From assembly GCA_022496805.1 (NCBI GenBank), contig CM040088.1:27906452-27970451 (forward strand): DNA of 64,000 nt. The letters are read 5' to 3'. Position numbers and translations under genes: made by a program. This DNA comes from Pohlia nutans (Eukaryota; Streptophyta; Bryopsida; Bryales; Mniaceae). The notes under the pieces are model-generated. The model saw only the letters and a list, made by a program, of their open reading frames with translations, searched no databases and had not been told where the DNA came from. Shown piece by piece: positions 11,935 to 23,366 of the stretch; position 1 is the first letter of the stretch; the number at the start of each line of letters is the position of its first letter.

Positions 11935-12155
11935 TGTGATGCAACTTTATTGTTCAGACTTTATAAGGATTTTAGTGATCAATCTGAGACTATACAACTT
12001 GTGCAGAATGTTTTTCTTTCTGTGATACAACTTTATTGTTCAGATTTTATAAGGATTTTAGTGATTTGAGACTACATGCATGAGTAGTACAATTTTTTAA
12101 ATTTTTTTTGTGACGCAGCCTAATTGTTGAGACTCCATGAGGATTTTGGTGTACC
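11935..12155. repeat. ~87-bp tandem repeat in promoter region
   Basis: TGTGATGCAACTTTATTGTT at 11935 recurs at 12021 (TGTGATACAACTTTATTGTT) and more weakly at 12109 (TGTGACGCAGCCTAATTGTT). Each is followed by CAGA-TTTATAAGGATTTTAG or a variant. Spacing is 86-88 bp. The array lies immediately upstream of the minus-strand gene that starts at 11908, so it may carry repeated regulatory sites. Confidence 0.7.
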
Positions 12156-12324
12156 ACGCTCTTTCTTTCAGTCTCAAGGGTGTGCAAGACAGGTGATCAC
12201 TCTTACTTTTAGAGACTTGTCTTCATGCGTCTCTTCAAATCTGCGAAATAGGCAGAGGAAGTGATCATGGACTTTTATAGCGATAACACTGTCACTTCCA
12301 TTAAAAGTGCATGTACGTGTTTGC

Positions 12325-12480
12325 ATGTAGAAAATAAAATTGTACAATAAGGAGGTTGATGATCGTCAATCTTTTTCAACTCATTTTCAACTTCAAAAGC
12401 TTTATGATTTGAGGGTTAACGATTGCCAACCCCATGAAACTCATAATCATAATTATATGGCGCGTGCACTTCTAACGTAT
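12325..12480 (-). repeat. Second copy of the 235-670 repeat (no MITE insertion)
   Basis: In reverse complement this shows GTTAGAAGTGCAC, ATTATGATTATGAG, GGGTTGGCAATCG, ACCCTC and GATCATCAACCTCC in the same order as the two halves at 235-337 and 583-670. It lacks the Stowaway inserted there. Confidence 0.55.
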
Positions 12481-13097
12481 TTTTTAACAAAAGTGGTGTT
12501 TGATTTTCAAATCCATGCTCACATCACAAACCTATCGCGAGGTACACTTAGATCTTTTTAGTGTCACAGCCTAGGCACCCAAATTGCTCTTAACTATATT
12601 GAGTTCTTTAAAGGGAAACACTAGGTATAAAAAGGCATTCTAGTATTAATGTCATCTTTATTTCTGACAAAAAAAAAAAGCAAAAAAACTCTTGAGGCAT
12701 TGTAAAATTGCAATTGCTCAATATGATTATTCAAATCAACTATGAACAAACACTTCAGCAATGAACATGGAAATAAATGCATGAATTACATTGTGAGACT
12801 TAAAGTTCAATTGTCACATACTTTTTCAAATTTTAATATAATTTTGTAAATTAAAAGGAAAATATTGGACTTGATGTGGTGAATTGTTAAGGGCCAAGAT
12901 GGTTTGTTTGTTCAATTTTGTTGAAGTTGCACCGTGAAAATAAATTATAAGTTAAGGTTGCAAACGAGCCTATAGGATGCTAGTAGGTTTGCACAATAGG
13001 TGAGGGTGATGATATCCAGAGCCATTTATATCCTTTGTTGAAGTTTCAACTTTCAAATCAGTCGTTGGATATGCACATCACAACCTATTGTAAGGTA

Positions 13098-13974
13098 CAC
13101 TGACTCATAAAAGTAGTTGGCCGCCCCCCCCTTGATGGATGAAATGCTCTCATTTAGAAGATAATTTGTTTATGGAATAAAATTTGTACACATCGTACTA
13201 GACTTGGTGCTTTACAGTGTACTATAGAAAATATTGAAAATAAAAAATAATTTATGCCATTTTTAAATCCAATTTGGAGTCACATTTTTTGTTATGTATT
13301 GCGTCAATGTGAAGATGGGTTAGAAAAAATAGTTCGATTCATATTTTAACCATAGATGATGAAGAGTAGCCTTAAGAATCATATCCCAAAATGAAATCTG
13401 ATTTTGAGATATGATTGCAAGAATATAGAAATTTAATCACAAGTAATATTTTTTAGAATTTGATGATCAATTTTGGTGTCATATTTTCTATTGAATGAAT
13501 TTTCAAATACTTCTAAATTTTTTTAGAGTTTTATGATTAAATAAGCTTTATATACATGAGTGTAATTTTATACAATTTTCTAAAATCAAAATTAAAAGTT
13601 CATTAATTAGTGTGGTTAGATTGTGAAAAATACTGCTTGTGATTTAAATTGCCAAATTCTTGCAATCATATCTCAAAATCAAATTTCTTTTTGGGGTATG
13701 ATTTTCAAAGCTATTCTTCATCATCTATGGTTAAAATTTGAGTTGAATTTCAGTTTTCAACCCATCTTCACATTGAGGCAATACATACCAAAAAATGTGA
13801 CTCCAAATTGAATTTAAAAATGGCATAAATTATTTTTTATTTTCAATTTTTTCTATAGTACATTGTAAAGCACCAAGTCTAGTACGATGTGTACAATCCA
13901 TAAACAAATTATCTTCTAAATGAGAGCATTTCATCCATCAAAGGGGGGCGACCAACTACTTTTGTGAATCACTG
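13098..13974. mobile_element. Mariner-like foldback element (877 bp)
   Basis: Long inverted repeat with arms of roughly 330 bp each (13098-13430 and 13650-13974). Termini are CACTGACTCATAAAAGTAGT on the left and CAGTGATTCACAAAAGTAGT in reverse complement on the right, with TA on both flanks (13096-13097 and 13975-13976). Both arms also carry ATGGATGAAATGCTCTCATT and CACCAAGTCTAGTACGATG (left copy reversed). TA duplication and CAGT-type ends fit Tc1/mariner. No transposase frame remains. Confidence 0.75.
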
Positions 13975-13976
13975 TA

Positions 13977-15703
13977 CATCCAAACATTGTAATAGGTACA
14001 TTCAAACGTATTTGCAACAAAACTTTTATGATGTGGCCTCAACCTAAATAGAGTCAAAACATAAATGGTTTAAACAAAGTTCTAGAAGATTGCAAGAGTT
14101 GGTAATCATATAAGTAAAAGTGATATAATGAAAGAAGTACTTATGAGGTGCAAAAATGACAAAAGTAGTATAGAATAAATTTTGCACTATAGTATAGGGT
14201 AATTATAAATCCTCTTTGTTTAAATTATTTGTGTTTTTCAAAATTGAGGTTCTTCACATGATGTTGAAAAATTGATTTGAAAATCTTTGTAAAAAATTAA
14301 ATAAAAGAACTTGATTTTCATTCTTTTAAAAATCATTAGTAGAAATAGTTACAACATGAAAGGAAAACCTAATCTACTAATAGTTTTCGCTTGGAATTGA
14401 AACATGTCAAAGTTTATGATAAGAATGTTTTACAAGAAATCTATTCTAAACCCTGTAGATCATTTTATTTTTGAAATTTGTGAAAATTGCTTTTAGAATC
14501 CAATTTTGTCTATTATTTTTTCATGAAGATGTTTTAATTAGTTTTCTGCAAAACAAGGATCTTATAACATTTACAGTACTACTTGTAATAAAATGAATAA
14601 AATATTTCTATATTAGGGTGGAAACATGGTTCAAACTATTGACCAAAGAACTACTTTTTTACACTATTATCAACTTTTGTACAAAAAACTTAGAAAAAAT
14701 AGTTTTTTGGTTATTTTTTTGAAGGGTTTAATCAAAAAAATTATGTTCAAGTTTTAAGAATACACTCACACTATTGTAATTTATGAACGGTACTTTTTAG
14801 CTTCTATAATTGAATAATAATAAAACTTTAATATCATATCACAAAACCATAAATAATAACATATTAAAATAGTATTTATTTTAATTATCTATCATAAAAA
14901 TCTAAATTAACTTTATTTTGAAATAATTTATATCAAAAAATAAACTTAAATCAAAACTTTATCAAATAAAGTAGAATAGTTCAGTGAATGTTTAGTTTAA
15001 CTTGCTGCCACCCGCTATTGTGGTTCTATTTTATAAAAATAAAATTTATATTATTATTTTTTTGACTTTTTTCAATATTTTATATCACTTGTCCAAGTTG
15101 CCTGAAATGTTTTAAGTGGCATAAACTGTTTTGCCGAAGATCGATAGAAACGAAAAATTATATCTCTGCAAAGCTAATACATTTCCCTACCTTTCGAAAA
15201 GAATTCAAAAACATTCACTACAAACTGACATTAGTGAACACTGAATTAGGAATTTTTGCACTTAGCCAAGTGCATTGTCCAATGGCCACAAAAGTGCAAA
15301 ATTTGCACTTTTATGAAATTTTACTCCCCTGGAATTTCATATATTTTCATTTTCAAAATAGCAACAACACATCCATTCATATGAAATTTGCCATATATTA
15401 AAAGAAAATCAAACATAATGTGCAATATTGTTTTATTACTATCTGATAGAAATTCAAAACAAAATGCTTCATTTCATATATAAATGAAGGCACGCACTAC
15501 AAAGTAAATAATATTTGCACTATCCTACTACATCAAAGGGTTCCGCCTAGAATACTTTCCCAATCTGTACTACTGCTCCATCTCTTGAGTCTCAGGAATC
15601 ACCTGAGAGGATTGAGTTTCTACCTCCTCTCTTATTTCGCCCTCCAACTGTTGCTCCCTAAGTAGTGATCTAATTTCTGAAGGGGTTCCAGGATCAACAT
15701 AAT
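13977..15703. other. AT-rich repeat desert
   Basis: Very AT-rich DNA with short poly-A/T runs and no open frame of note. A single GCACTTAGCCAAGTGC near 15258 belongs to the dispersed palindrome-bearing repeat also seen at 35752, 37348 and 44714. Confidence 0.4.
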
Positions 15704-16615
15704 CTAATGCTCTCGTAACCATGGCTTAACTTCTGCCACCGGAGAAGAAATGCTACCCACGTTCAAGTCACCCTTTAAAATGGAGGCGACCTGTTCATAT
15801 GTGTAGTTATCCTCTTCTTCCACATGACGATACTTCATTCCCCCGAGGTCATGGTACAATCCGTCATCTCCAAGCGTCATACGATGATCTGCCAAAGTCC
15901 ATGCAAATGATAGCGTCGGAGACTCCGTACCAGTAGTCACTCTATGCGAAGGTAACACCACTGAGCTCGGTGCAACAATTACATCTAAAAACGAAGTTGC
16001 TGCCTCCATAGGTTCTTCGCATACCTTTGGAACATCACAAATACCAGATGGAGCACTCTGGAATGTAGCACCTACCCCATCAACTCCAACTGCCAGTTCT
16101 TGTGCTACAATACGTTCCTCGTTCATGTCAAAATGTTCCTCGATCTCCTCAGCTGAATTGCTGACATCTTTCGAAGCTAATGGCTCATCATCTACGTCTG
16201 ATGAATTCTTTGGATCATAAGACTCATCCTCTAAAGCATCGTCTCTATCACTAGAATCCACGTGCTCTCCTCCTCTCTCAAGTGTATCTTCGGAGTGCAA
16301 ACTTTTACCATCTTCCTCTTCACTGTCCCCGCTTTCTTGAAACTCAGATATCTCATCCTAAGAATAACCCACTGACTCATCCTGAGAATCATCCTCTGAC
16401 TCATTTTTAAAATCACCCTCTGACTCATTTTTAAAATCACCCTCTGACTCATTTTTAAAATCACCGTCTAACTCATCTTCATGCTTCTCTTCCTTTGCCT
16501 CCTCTTCGTCTCTAGGCTGTACAACAGAGATAGAAGCACGTTCAACACCGATGGCAGGAACTGTGGTAGATGGCCCTGCAGTATCTCCAACATCATCGCG
16601 GCGTATCATCAACAA
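15704..16615 (-). pseudogene. Acidic low-complexity ORF with one in-frame stop
   Basis: A single minus-strand frame runs from about 16615 to TAG at 15704, broken only by TAG at 16358-16360. N-terminal part: Val/Glu-rich followed by three tandem copies of GDFKNESE (16380-16455) encoded by a 24-bp DNA repeat. Downstream: Asp/Glu/Ser-rich sequence with DSSDRDDALEDESYDPKNSS, then a better structured tail (SFAWTLADHRMTLGDDGLYH, YTYEQVASILKGDLNVG). I do not recognise the family. It may be a fragment of a transposon-encoded protein, because it is surrounded by repeats and abuts a satellite array. Calling it a gene at all is uncertain. Confidence 0.35.
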
Positions 16616-16616
16616 G

Positions 16617-17080
16617 TCGAATTTGAGAATTTATGGCAAAATATGCTAAATCTAGCAGCTTGTGATTTTAAATTTGGGAACCCAACATGAAATTTGGGTG
16701 GCCTTAACATCTAGGGGCCCTAACAAATTTTTTGTCTTTTGAATTGTGGAAATCTACATCGAATTTGAGCATTTATAGCAAAAGTTGCTAAATTTAGCAA
16801 CTTTTAACTCTAAATTTGGGAATCCAACATAAAATTTGGATGCCCTTAACCTCTAGGGGCCCTAATGAATTTTTTGTCTTTCAAATTGTGTAAATCTACA
16901 TCAAATTTGAGCATGTATGGCAAAATTTGCTAAACTTAGCAACTTTTGACTATAATAATGGGAACCCAACATGAAATTTGGGTGCCCATCACCTCTATGG
17001 GCCCTAGCGTAGACTCGTTCCTTTAAATTTTAGAAATTTACGAGAAATTTGAGTTCCTAGGACTAATTATGCTAAATTTA
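16617..17080. repeat. 142-bp satellite, about 3.3 units
   Basis: TCGAATTTGAG starts at 16617 and 16759, TCAAATTTGAGC at 16901 and a decayed copy near 17043, giving exact 142-bp steps. Each unit contains GCTAAAxTTAGCA, GGGAACCCAACATGAAATTT and CTCTAGGGGCCCTAA. The last unit is degenerate. Confidence 0.85.
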
Positions 17081-17570
17081 GCAGCTGATGCCTATATGTT
17101 CGAACCCAATTTGATGTTCAAAATACGATTGTACATAACTATGTGTTATTAAAGATAACATGAAATGATTAAAGGTGAAAACAACATATGAGTAAGACCA
17201 TTCCAAAAATATATAGATATATGAAAGTAATGATTACCTTGAATTATTATGCGTCACGTTGTTCGCTCCAATGAAGCACGTCTACATACACTTAAAGAAT
17301 TCAAGGTTAAAATCATTGTTAATACGCATTTTTGAAATTTTATGTATAAAAAATGTCATTTGCACGTCCTAAATTGCCCATATATTGAATCTTACAACCC
17401 TAACTAGTATCATTTGCAAAAAAAAATAGTAGAGAGAGCATTACCTTTGAGAGCGAAGTGGTGAAATCTGAAATATTTGGTAGGGAGGTGTGCCTTATAT
17501 ACTTGAACATGTGCATGGGCTTTTGAAGAAACCAATTGATGCTTCGGTGCGTCCTTCTAAAAGACGCGCT

Positions 17571-17740
17571 TGTCAACCCCGCGAAGCTCCGCAGGGTTGG
17601 CAAGGGCCGGTCAAGGCTCCTTGGCCTAGCCAGGCCCAACCCGGCCAATCGGCCAGGCCGGGGGCTTGCCGGCCCAGTAGCCCGCCCCGTCTCGCTGGGT
17701 GGACGGTGGGCGGCGCAGCTGCAAACTGCTCCGCAGCTTT
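17571..17740. other. GC-rich island in AT-rich DNA
   Basis: GGCC-rich sequence (CCAGGCCCAACCCGGCC, GGCCAGGCCGGGGGC) stands between AT-rich flanks. It is followed at 17755-18300 by a T-rich stretch with an (ATT)n run at 17821-17844. No homology is recognised. The open frames inside it are compositional. Confidence 0.4.
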
Positions 17741-18557
17741 GTATTTTTGTATTTTTGTTTTAAATTTTTAAATTTTTTGGTTTTAATTTTTTTTTTTTAA
17801 ACTTTGTTATGTTTTATAAAATTATTATTATTATTATTATTATTTTTTAACTTTTATAATTTTAAGTGTTTTTATATGTTTTTTGTTGTTTTTTATATTT
17901 ATTATTTATGATTAATGTTTTTTTAAATGTTCTTATGTGGTTTTTTTTTTGGTTTTGTGGTTTTTTTAGTTTTCAGATCTTATGGGGTATTTTCTTTATT
18001 TTTTTTTCTATTTACTTTTTTTTCGTGAATTTTCTTTTTTTTTTGTAATTTTGTAATTTTTTGATTTTTTGATTTATAATTAAATGTTTTGTCAAATGTT
18101 TGTAACATGTCTTTGTTTTTGGTTTTTTGGTTTTTTGGCTTTTTTAGTTTTTAGTTTTTCTAGACTAATGTTGTATTTTTTTTTGTTGATTTAGTTTTTA
18201 GTTTTTAGTTTTTGTTGGGTTTCTTGTTTTCCTTTCATTTCTTATTTTTCTTTTTTGTGTTTCTGCTTCTTTCTTTCATTTTTTTCCTTATTATTTTTTT
18301 GCATTTAAAGACTGGTGTTTAATTGAACCATGCACTCTGGAATTTGTTTAGGTTACACGGGACGAATGAAATGTGAAGTGGCAAAGAAATCACATCTCAT
18401 TATTTGAGGTACGGTGAAACGATTACACCTCCGTTATTTGAGGTATGGGCAAACGATTCTACCATATTCCACCATATTTCATTTGTTTTTGAATTTCACC
18501 ATTATCTGTATTTAAATTTAGCTTTTACTTTTTTTTATCTAAATTGTATTCTTAAAT

Positions 18558-18703
18558 AAAAGCGTGTTGAGGTAGGCTTGAGGTGTACCTCAAGCCTACC
18601 TCAACACACTTTTACTTTTTTTTTATCTAAATTGTATCCTTAAATAAGAGCGTATTGACGTAGGCTTGAGGTGTACCTCAAACTTACCTCAACACGCTTT
18701 TAC
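18558..18703. repeat. Two tandem 88-bp units, each a near-perfect hairpin
   Basis: AAGCGTGTTGAGGTAGGCTT-GAGGTG-TACCTCAAGCCTACC and its neighbour at 18649 each fold on themselves with arms of about 26 bp. The start AGCGT repeats at 18561 and 18649. A shared spacer (TTTTACTTTTTTTTATCTAA then ATTGTAT) flanks both, with a third spacer-only remnant after 18703. Confidence 0.75.
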
Positions 18704-18871
18704 TTATTTGATCTAAATTGTATTATTAATCCTTAAGCGTCCATACTACATTTATCGGGTCAAACCTCATCAATTTCTCACATTTTAAAATGTATTCTAA
18801 TTTTTGGGAATAAGTGCCTAAAATAATATGATTTTTTTGGCTAAAATGTAAATAATAGTAATTTTTTTAAA

Positions 18872-19249
18872 ATGTATTATACTTTTTTGGAACTAGTAGA
18901 AGTGCGAGCTAGTGTACCGTTCTATGTGGGGAAGGTGTTGGAGTTTGGACAAGGCAAATGGGCTGTAAAGATGAAGGTTGTGTGGTATTGGCCCATGAGA
19001 AGACGGGGAATGCAAGACGAGCGGGAGTCTAGTAGAGCAAGGTATACGAATTGCATGGAAGCATTTTGGGAGCCATCTGGTGAGGGGCACGGATGGATTG
19101 TTAAAGACGCGACTATATTTTCATGGGAAAATGTGCCGATAAGAACAAGGGGTGGACTTGTACAAGATAACAATGTGCCAGTCCATGGCGAGCTAACGGA
19201 GGCGAAGATCAAAATTCCAAAAAATAAAAAAATATTATCAATATTATGA
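18872..19249 (+). pseudogene. BAH/chromo-like domain fragment, probably transposon-derived
   Basis: An open frame of 125 codons without convincing start context. VPFYVGKVLEFGQGKWAVKM, VVWYWPMRR, ARYTNCMEAFWEPSGEGH and TIFSWENVPI resemble the beta-rich layout of BAH or related chromatin-reader folds found at the C-termini of some mobile-element proteins. The match is by pattern only. The frame lies among repeats, next to the double hairpin, with no partner exons seen. A distant resemblance (GKMLEVFND) occurs in the fragment at 44899-45144. Confidence 0.3.
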
Positions 19250-21165
19250 TCAATATATAAAAGAAAATCATGTCAGGCAAACATAACATTCTAATCTTGG
19301 AATAAATCTCAAACCCCAAATCTCAAATCAAGCCTCGTGTTTCATTTAGCAATTTTAAGTACGTCTAATGTGAACTTCGTCCCTGTCATCTCTTGTTCAC
19401 TCCAACAACAAAATCCACCCCTAATGCAACTGACGCATACTCAAAATCAAATAACACAGGTTTCTCACGATCACCCAAACTTGAAACCCTAAACGCAAAC
19501 TTCGATGGTAGTTTGGATAAAGAAACGCGTGTTGTAAGAAGGCCCACGCACATCAACCTTAATCGTTGGCTGCAGCTGCAGCACTGGTATAAGCGGCACA
19601 ATGTTCTCGTTGGAAGAGCTGCGAGATGCTACAAGATGGTGAAGATGCGACTTCTCTTCCTGGTCGTCGAAAACCTTGCAGCCGCTTGCAATCATTGTTC
19701 ACAGTTGTCACAGCCCTAATTGAGCTTCGAAGGCAGTATTCAATGTCTTGCCGAAAATAGAGAGCCACTCTTAGCCTTCTACATGTATCTTCATCAATGA
19801 AGGCTGTACCAGCCGGCTGCAACTTGCAGCTACATTTGCGTGGGTCGAGAGGAAGCCTGCGTCACTACCTCCTCGTCCTAGCCTCGTAAACCTCATTGAT
19901 CACCTGATGCCAGATTCGTCACGAGAAGACTTTCCGCAGAAGCCAAATAATTCAACTTTCAATTCATCCGTGGTTCATCCATATTCAACGACTAACTTTG
20001 ACAATTCTTAGTCAATTGAGGCGATTTCTCATTCAATCCAAGGATTTTCATTGGACCTCACAAAAATTCTTCGTTCTTTCAAATATTCCAACCCTATTTT
20101 ATTAATAAATAAAATACTACTTATACTTTCATCTAGTATCCTACTTTAGATATAATACCATATGGACAATTTCATCCAAGCTATGGTATTTCCAAAATTT
20201 GTATAAATTTTTGCTCCAAGGAATTAAAATTACCCTATATTTTTTCTCACGTGATTTAATTAAATTTTGACAATGACCTCTCCAGGACGGTATAGTAAGT
20301 TGACGAAGATAGTATGGTAAGTTGACGAAGATAATTTAATTAATGTGTTTCTAAACTGTGATACCATGAAACATTAAGAAAGATAATGTGCACAAAAGGT
20401 AAATAATGTTTACTGTGTGACTTGCCACCCAACCATAGAATTAAGATCTTGTCGATTAGACGTGATCTCTTTCATCCACCAAACCACACTTATAGTCCTA
20501 GTATTGTCTGTGTAGATACTTCGAATATGTATAGACTAACTAGATTGTTTACTAATTTGATATTCTAACTAACTTGGAGGCATAGACGCTTGGTCTATCA
20601 GTTCCCTCATAAGTAACTTAATTACCATATGAGTAACTTAATTCCCGACAACATTCCTTTGTAGCTCGCTCGACAGGTGTTATTTGCTGCATTGGGAAGG
20701 AGTTTTGAGGTGTTGTAGAACAATACGAATTCGGAGAAATTCTTGATTGGTACGTCAAGCGATGGCTGCAGATGCACTATTTGGACACTACGCACTACAT
20801 GGCCATTTGCAGTTCTAGCTAGAGACAATACTTTTTAGGGCCATTTACTTCAATTGAGTTTTGCAAAACTTGAAATAGTTAGTGAATTAAAGTCTGTAGT
20901 GAGAGCATCACGATTATGGAATTGCAACAATGGCAATTGACTCTCAATCACATACTGTAACATCTAGAATGATAACTTCACTTTGACTTCAAGTGTATCA
21001 GCCTTGTGAGTTTTAGGTCAGCATGTATCGGTAATTCTGTTTGGTCCATTATTTTGTTTTCATGAAGTTCTTGTTCTTGAATCCGGCCTGACAACATGAA
21101 TTGTTGAGAATCGTTGAGAGTTCTCTAAAGTAAATTTTTATTTGCTAAGTTCTTCATAAAATCAG
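19250..21165. other. Intergenic, no supported gene
   Basis: Both strands around 19390-19830 carry medium-length open frames (one minus-strand stretch reads IDEDTCRRLRVALYFRQDIE), but no splice-consistent gene model emerged. A 24-bp direct repeat (AAGTTGACGAAGATA) occurs twice at 20296-20335. Confidence 0.35.
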
Positions 21166-21846
21166 GTGACTATATATCACAACATGGATAACGTTCTTCA
21201 AAAAAAGTTGGAAATGAAGGCAAGTGAGCAGGCCGAAAATCTCAGCCTTATTGAAATTCAAGCTGAAAATCAGGGTGGCAACGAAGACGACAATCTCATA
21301 GATTCGATCACTCAAATCCCTACCCAACTGCCGAACCCTACACAACAGGAGGTCCATGTGCCATTGCTCAATGCAGAACAAGAAGCAGAACTTGCGCGTT
21401 TCGCTCGTAGTTACATGAGCAGCTCTTCAGAACAAATTTTGGCAATCCAGGTGAAATCGATATATACCTCACACAAAAAACGATGTGTGTCATGGAACCA
21501 TAATGGGGTATCATGAATTATTAGAATGGTTGACCAATTAATGAAAAATTCTAATTTAAAGTGAGAGTTGAATTCTGCATTCATTGTTTCCTTTTCTAAA
21601 TAACAGTATGAATGCGAAATGCATGTTCAGATTGCGCTGTCAATATCCGACCCACCAGACGCTTCTTTAATTTTTAACGACAGTTACATAGATTCAATAA
21701 ACAAAGCTGCGGTTGACAATGAATTATCTGGGGAGTCTAAAGAGGAATCTGAAGAATGGAAGCTGGAAAGTGAGAACAGAAAGAAAAGAAAGTTGAAGGG
21801 GAAGGCCAAAATGGATGCAGCCGCTGTTAACGATGAAATTTGTTAA
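21166..21846 (+). CDS. Unknown acidic/basic protein, duplicated unit 1 (partial gene model)
   Basis: Two exons, 21166-21450 and 21631-21846 (phase 0, GT-AG), ending at TAA 21844-21846. Exon 1 starts VTIYHNMDNVLQKKL and ends SSSSEQILAIQ. Exon 2 contains SISDPPDASLIFNDSYIDS, NKAAVDNELSGESKEESEEW and KKRKLKGKAKMDAAAV. The 5' exons are not identified. The same exon pair recurs at 23367-24186, and a third exon-2-like block occurs at 22150-22395. The Lys/Glu-rich tail with RKKRK clusters suggests a nuclear protein. Family not recognised. The first exon opens directly after a good acceptor (AATCAG), so an upstream start exon must exist or the copy is incomplete. Confidence 0.4.
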
Positions 21847-22149
21847 AGTAAAAGTTGACTAGGTTATCACACGCGGGTACTGCATGGTAACTAGCAGTCA
21901 GTCCCAATAAATTTAGAAACGATCTGTAGTTTTTATATCCGCCCAAAGCAAAAGTGGGCTTACTCTAAAGTTAAACCCCACCTTTCTAAAGTTAACCTTC
22001 TATGGTGGGAGTAAAGTATAAAAAGGCAACTCTCCCTTAGGGTTGCACACACTTCTTCATAGCCCTTCATATTTTCAATATATTTGTGATATTTGCTCTC
22101 TCTTGTTTTGGTTTCCATAGAATATATAGCTCTATCTTAATAAAATTGC

Positions 22150-22395
22150 CGGGGAGTAAGAAGAGGAATCTGAAGAATGGACGCTGGAAAGTGATGACCC
22201 AGATAAAAGAAAGTCAACGGGGAAGGCCAAAATGAAAGCCCCTGTTAAAAATGAAACTGCCCGAAAGTCACGTGAAGAAAGTCCCGGAGCGGACAGTTCT
22301 GATGAATGGACTCCTAGAACTGAGAAAAGAAAGTCTAAGGTACGTAAACAAGAGAAAAGAAAAGATAAGCCAAAATCAAAACATCCAAAGTGAAA
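22150..22395 (+). pseudogene. Duplicated unit 2, tail exon only
   Basis: The frame reads EEESEEWTLESDDPDKRKST, GKAKMKAPVKNET, SSDEWTPRTEKRKSK and a Lys-rich end, stopping at TGA near 22393. It matches the tails of the units at 21631-21846 and 23704-24186. The companion first exon is missing, so this is a relic copy. Confidence 0.45.
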
Positions 22396-23050
22396 TCAAA
22401 CAGGGCAAGTAGGATCGATCACCACCCCTCAGAGTCCTCACTCAGATGTTGATAGTAAATCTCCTCAAAAACCCTACTTCAAACCCTGGTACATTCAACT
22501 CAACCACCCTAGTGAGATGACTACTCAAAGTGGAGACTCTGTTGTCCTATTATGGTTCAATTTTAGATGCCTTGAGGTTGCACTTGGATAGTACACATGA
22601 TAGTCGTAAAACGCAAGATGTTACGCCCTCTCTATCCTCGGGAACACAGGCACCTCAAAAGGAACACGAGAGAATCCACTAGAGAACATGGGAACGTCCC
22701 CTCGAGAACTTCGTCTCTCCCTAAAAAGAAGAAACCCTAATTTCAGGACCTCCGACTCTTGTGTTCAATTATTGTGTGTGTGCTTTGCTTCTTTTTATCG
22801 GAGTCCGTTTTTACTACTTCACGATTTTTATGCTTCGTGAGTTAGTGAGTGAGAGAGTGATCTCTTGGAGGACAGGGAGGCAGTGATGTGGTCTCTTGTT
22901 TTCTGCGATGTTGGGAACACAAGAATTAATCTGTTCTCAATAACGGTCATGGCAAGCTAGGCTTTGAAGCCTTCCTCTTGATTGTTGTGTTGTTTGCATG
23001 TGAGACTTTGTGCACAGAAGCTTGGTTTTTGTTTCAGGCTACAGTAACCT

Positions 23051-23067
23051 GGGCACTAAAGGGTTAA
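23051..23067 (-). mobile_element. Solo terminus of the TTAA-type MITE family
   Basis: GGGCACTAAAGGGTTAA equals the right end seen at 38330-38345 (GGGCACTAAAGAGTTAA). No partner end was found upstream, so this is a remnant. Confidence 0.35.
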
Positions 23068-23366
23068 TGTCATTGAACAATTCAGTTGTAAAGTGATTGT
23101 ACTATACATAACAGAAAGTACTGCTAAATTGCGGGGAGACTCTGTTGTCTTATTATAGCCCATTTCCACTCATCCCACTCCAGTGGGGCTCGTACAAAAC
23201 AACTAAGAAACGGCCTAATACACTAGTTGAAATCACCAGGATTTGAAGTAGTGTCCTTAATTTCATTTTCGTAAAGTACTTGTTTGTGAATCTTGACAAC
23301 ATGAATCGCTGAGAATCGATGAGATTTCTTTGAAGTGATGGTTGATTTGCTTCCTTCCTAAATCAG

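Noticed and set aside
16380..16455. CRISPR-like direct repeats
   Set aside because: 24-bp repeats are contiguous without spacers, lie in a coding frame, and the genome is eukaryotic.
17866..18048. Phe-rich open frame
   Set aside because: Pure compositional effect of a T-rich tract.
19393..19822. Possible gene at 19.4-19.8 kb
   Set aside because: Both strands are open for 70-110 codons, but no consistent splice partners, start or recognisable domain was found.
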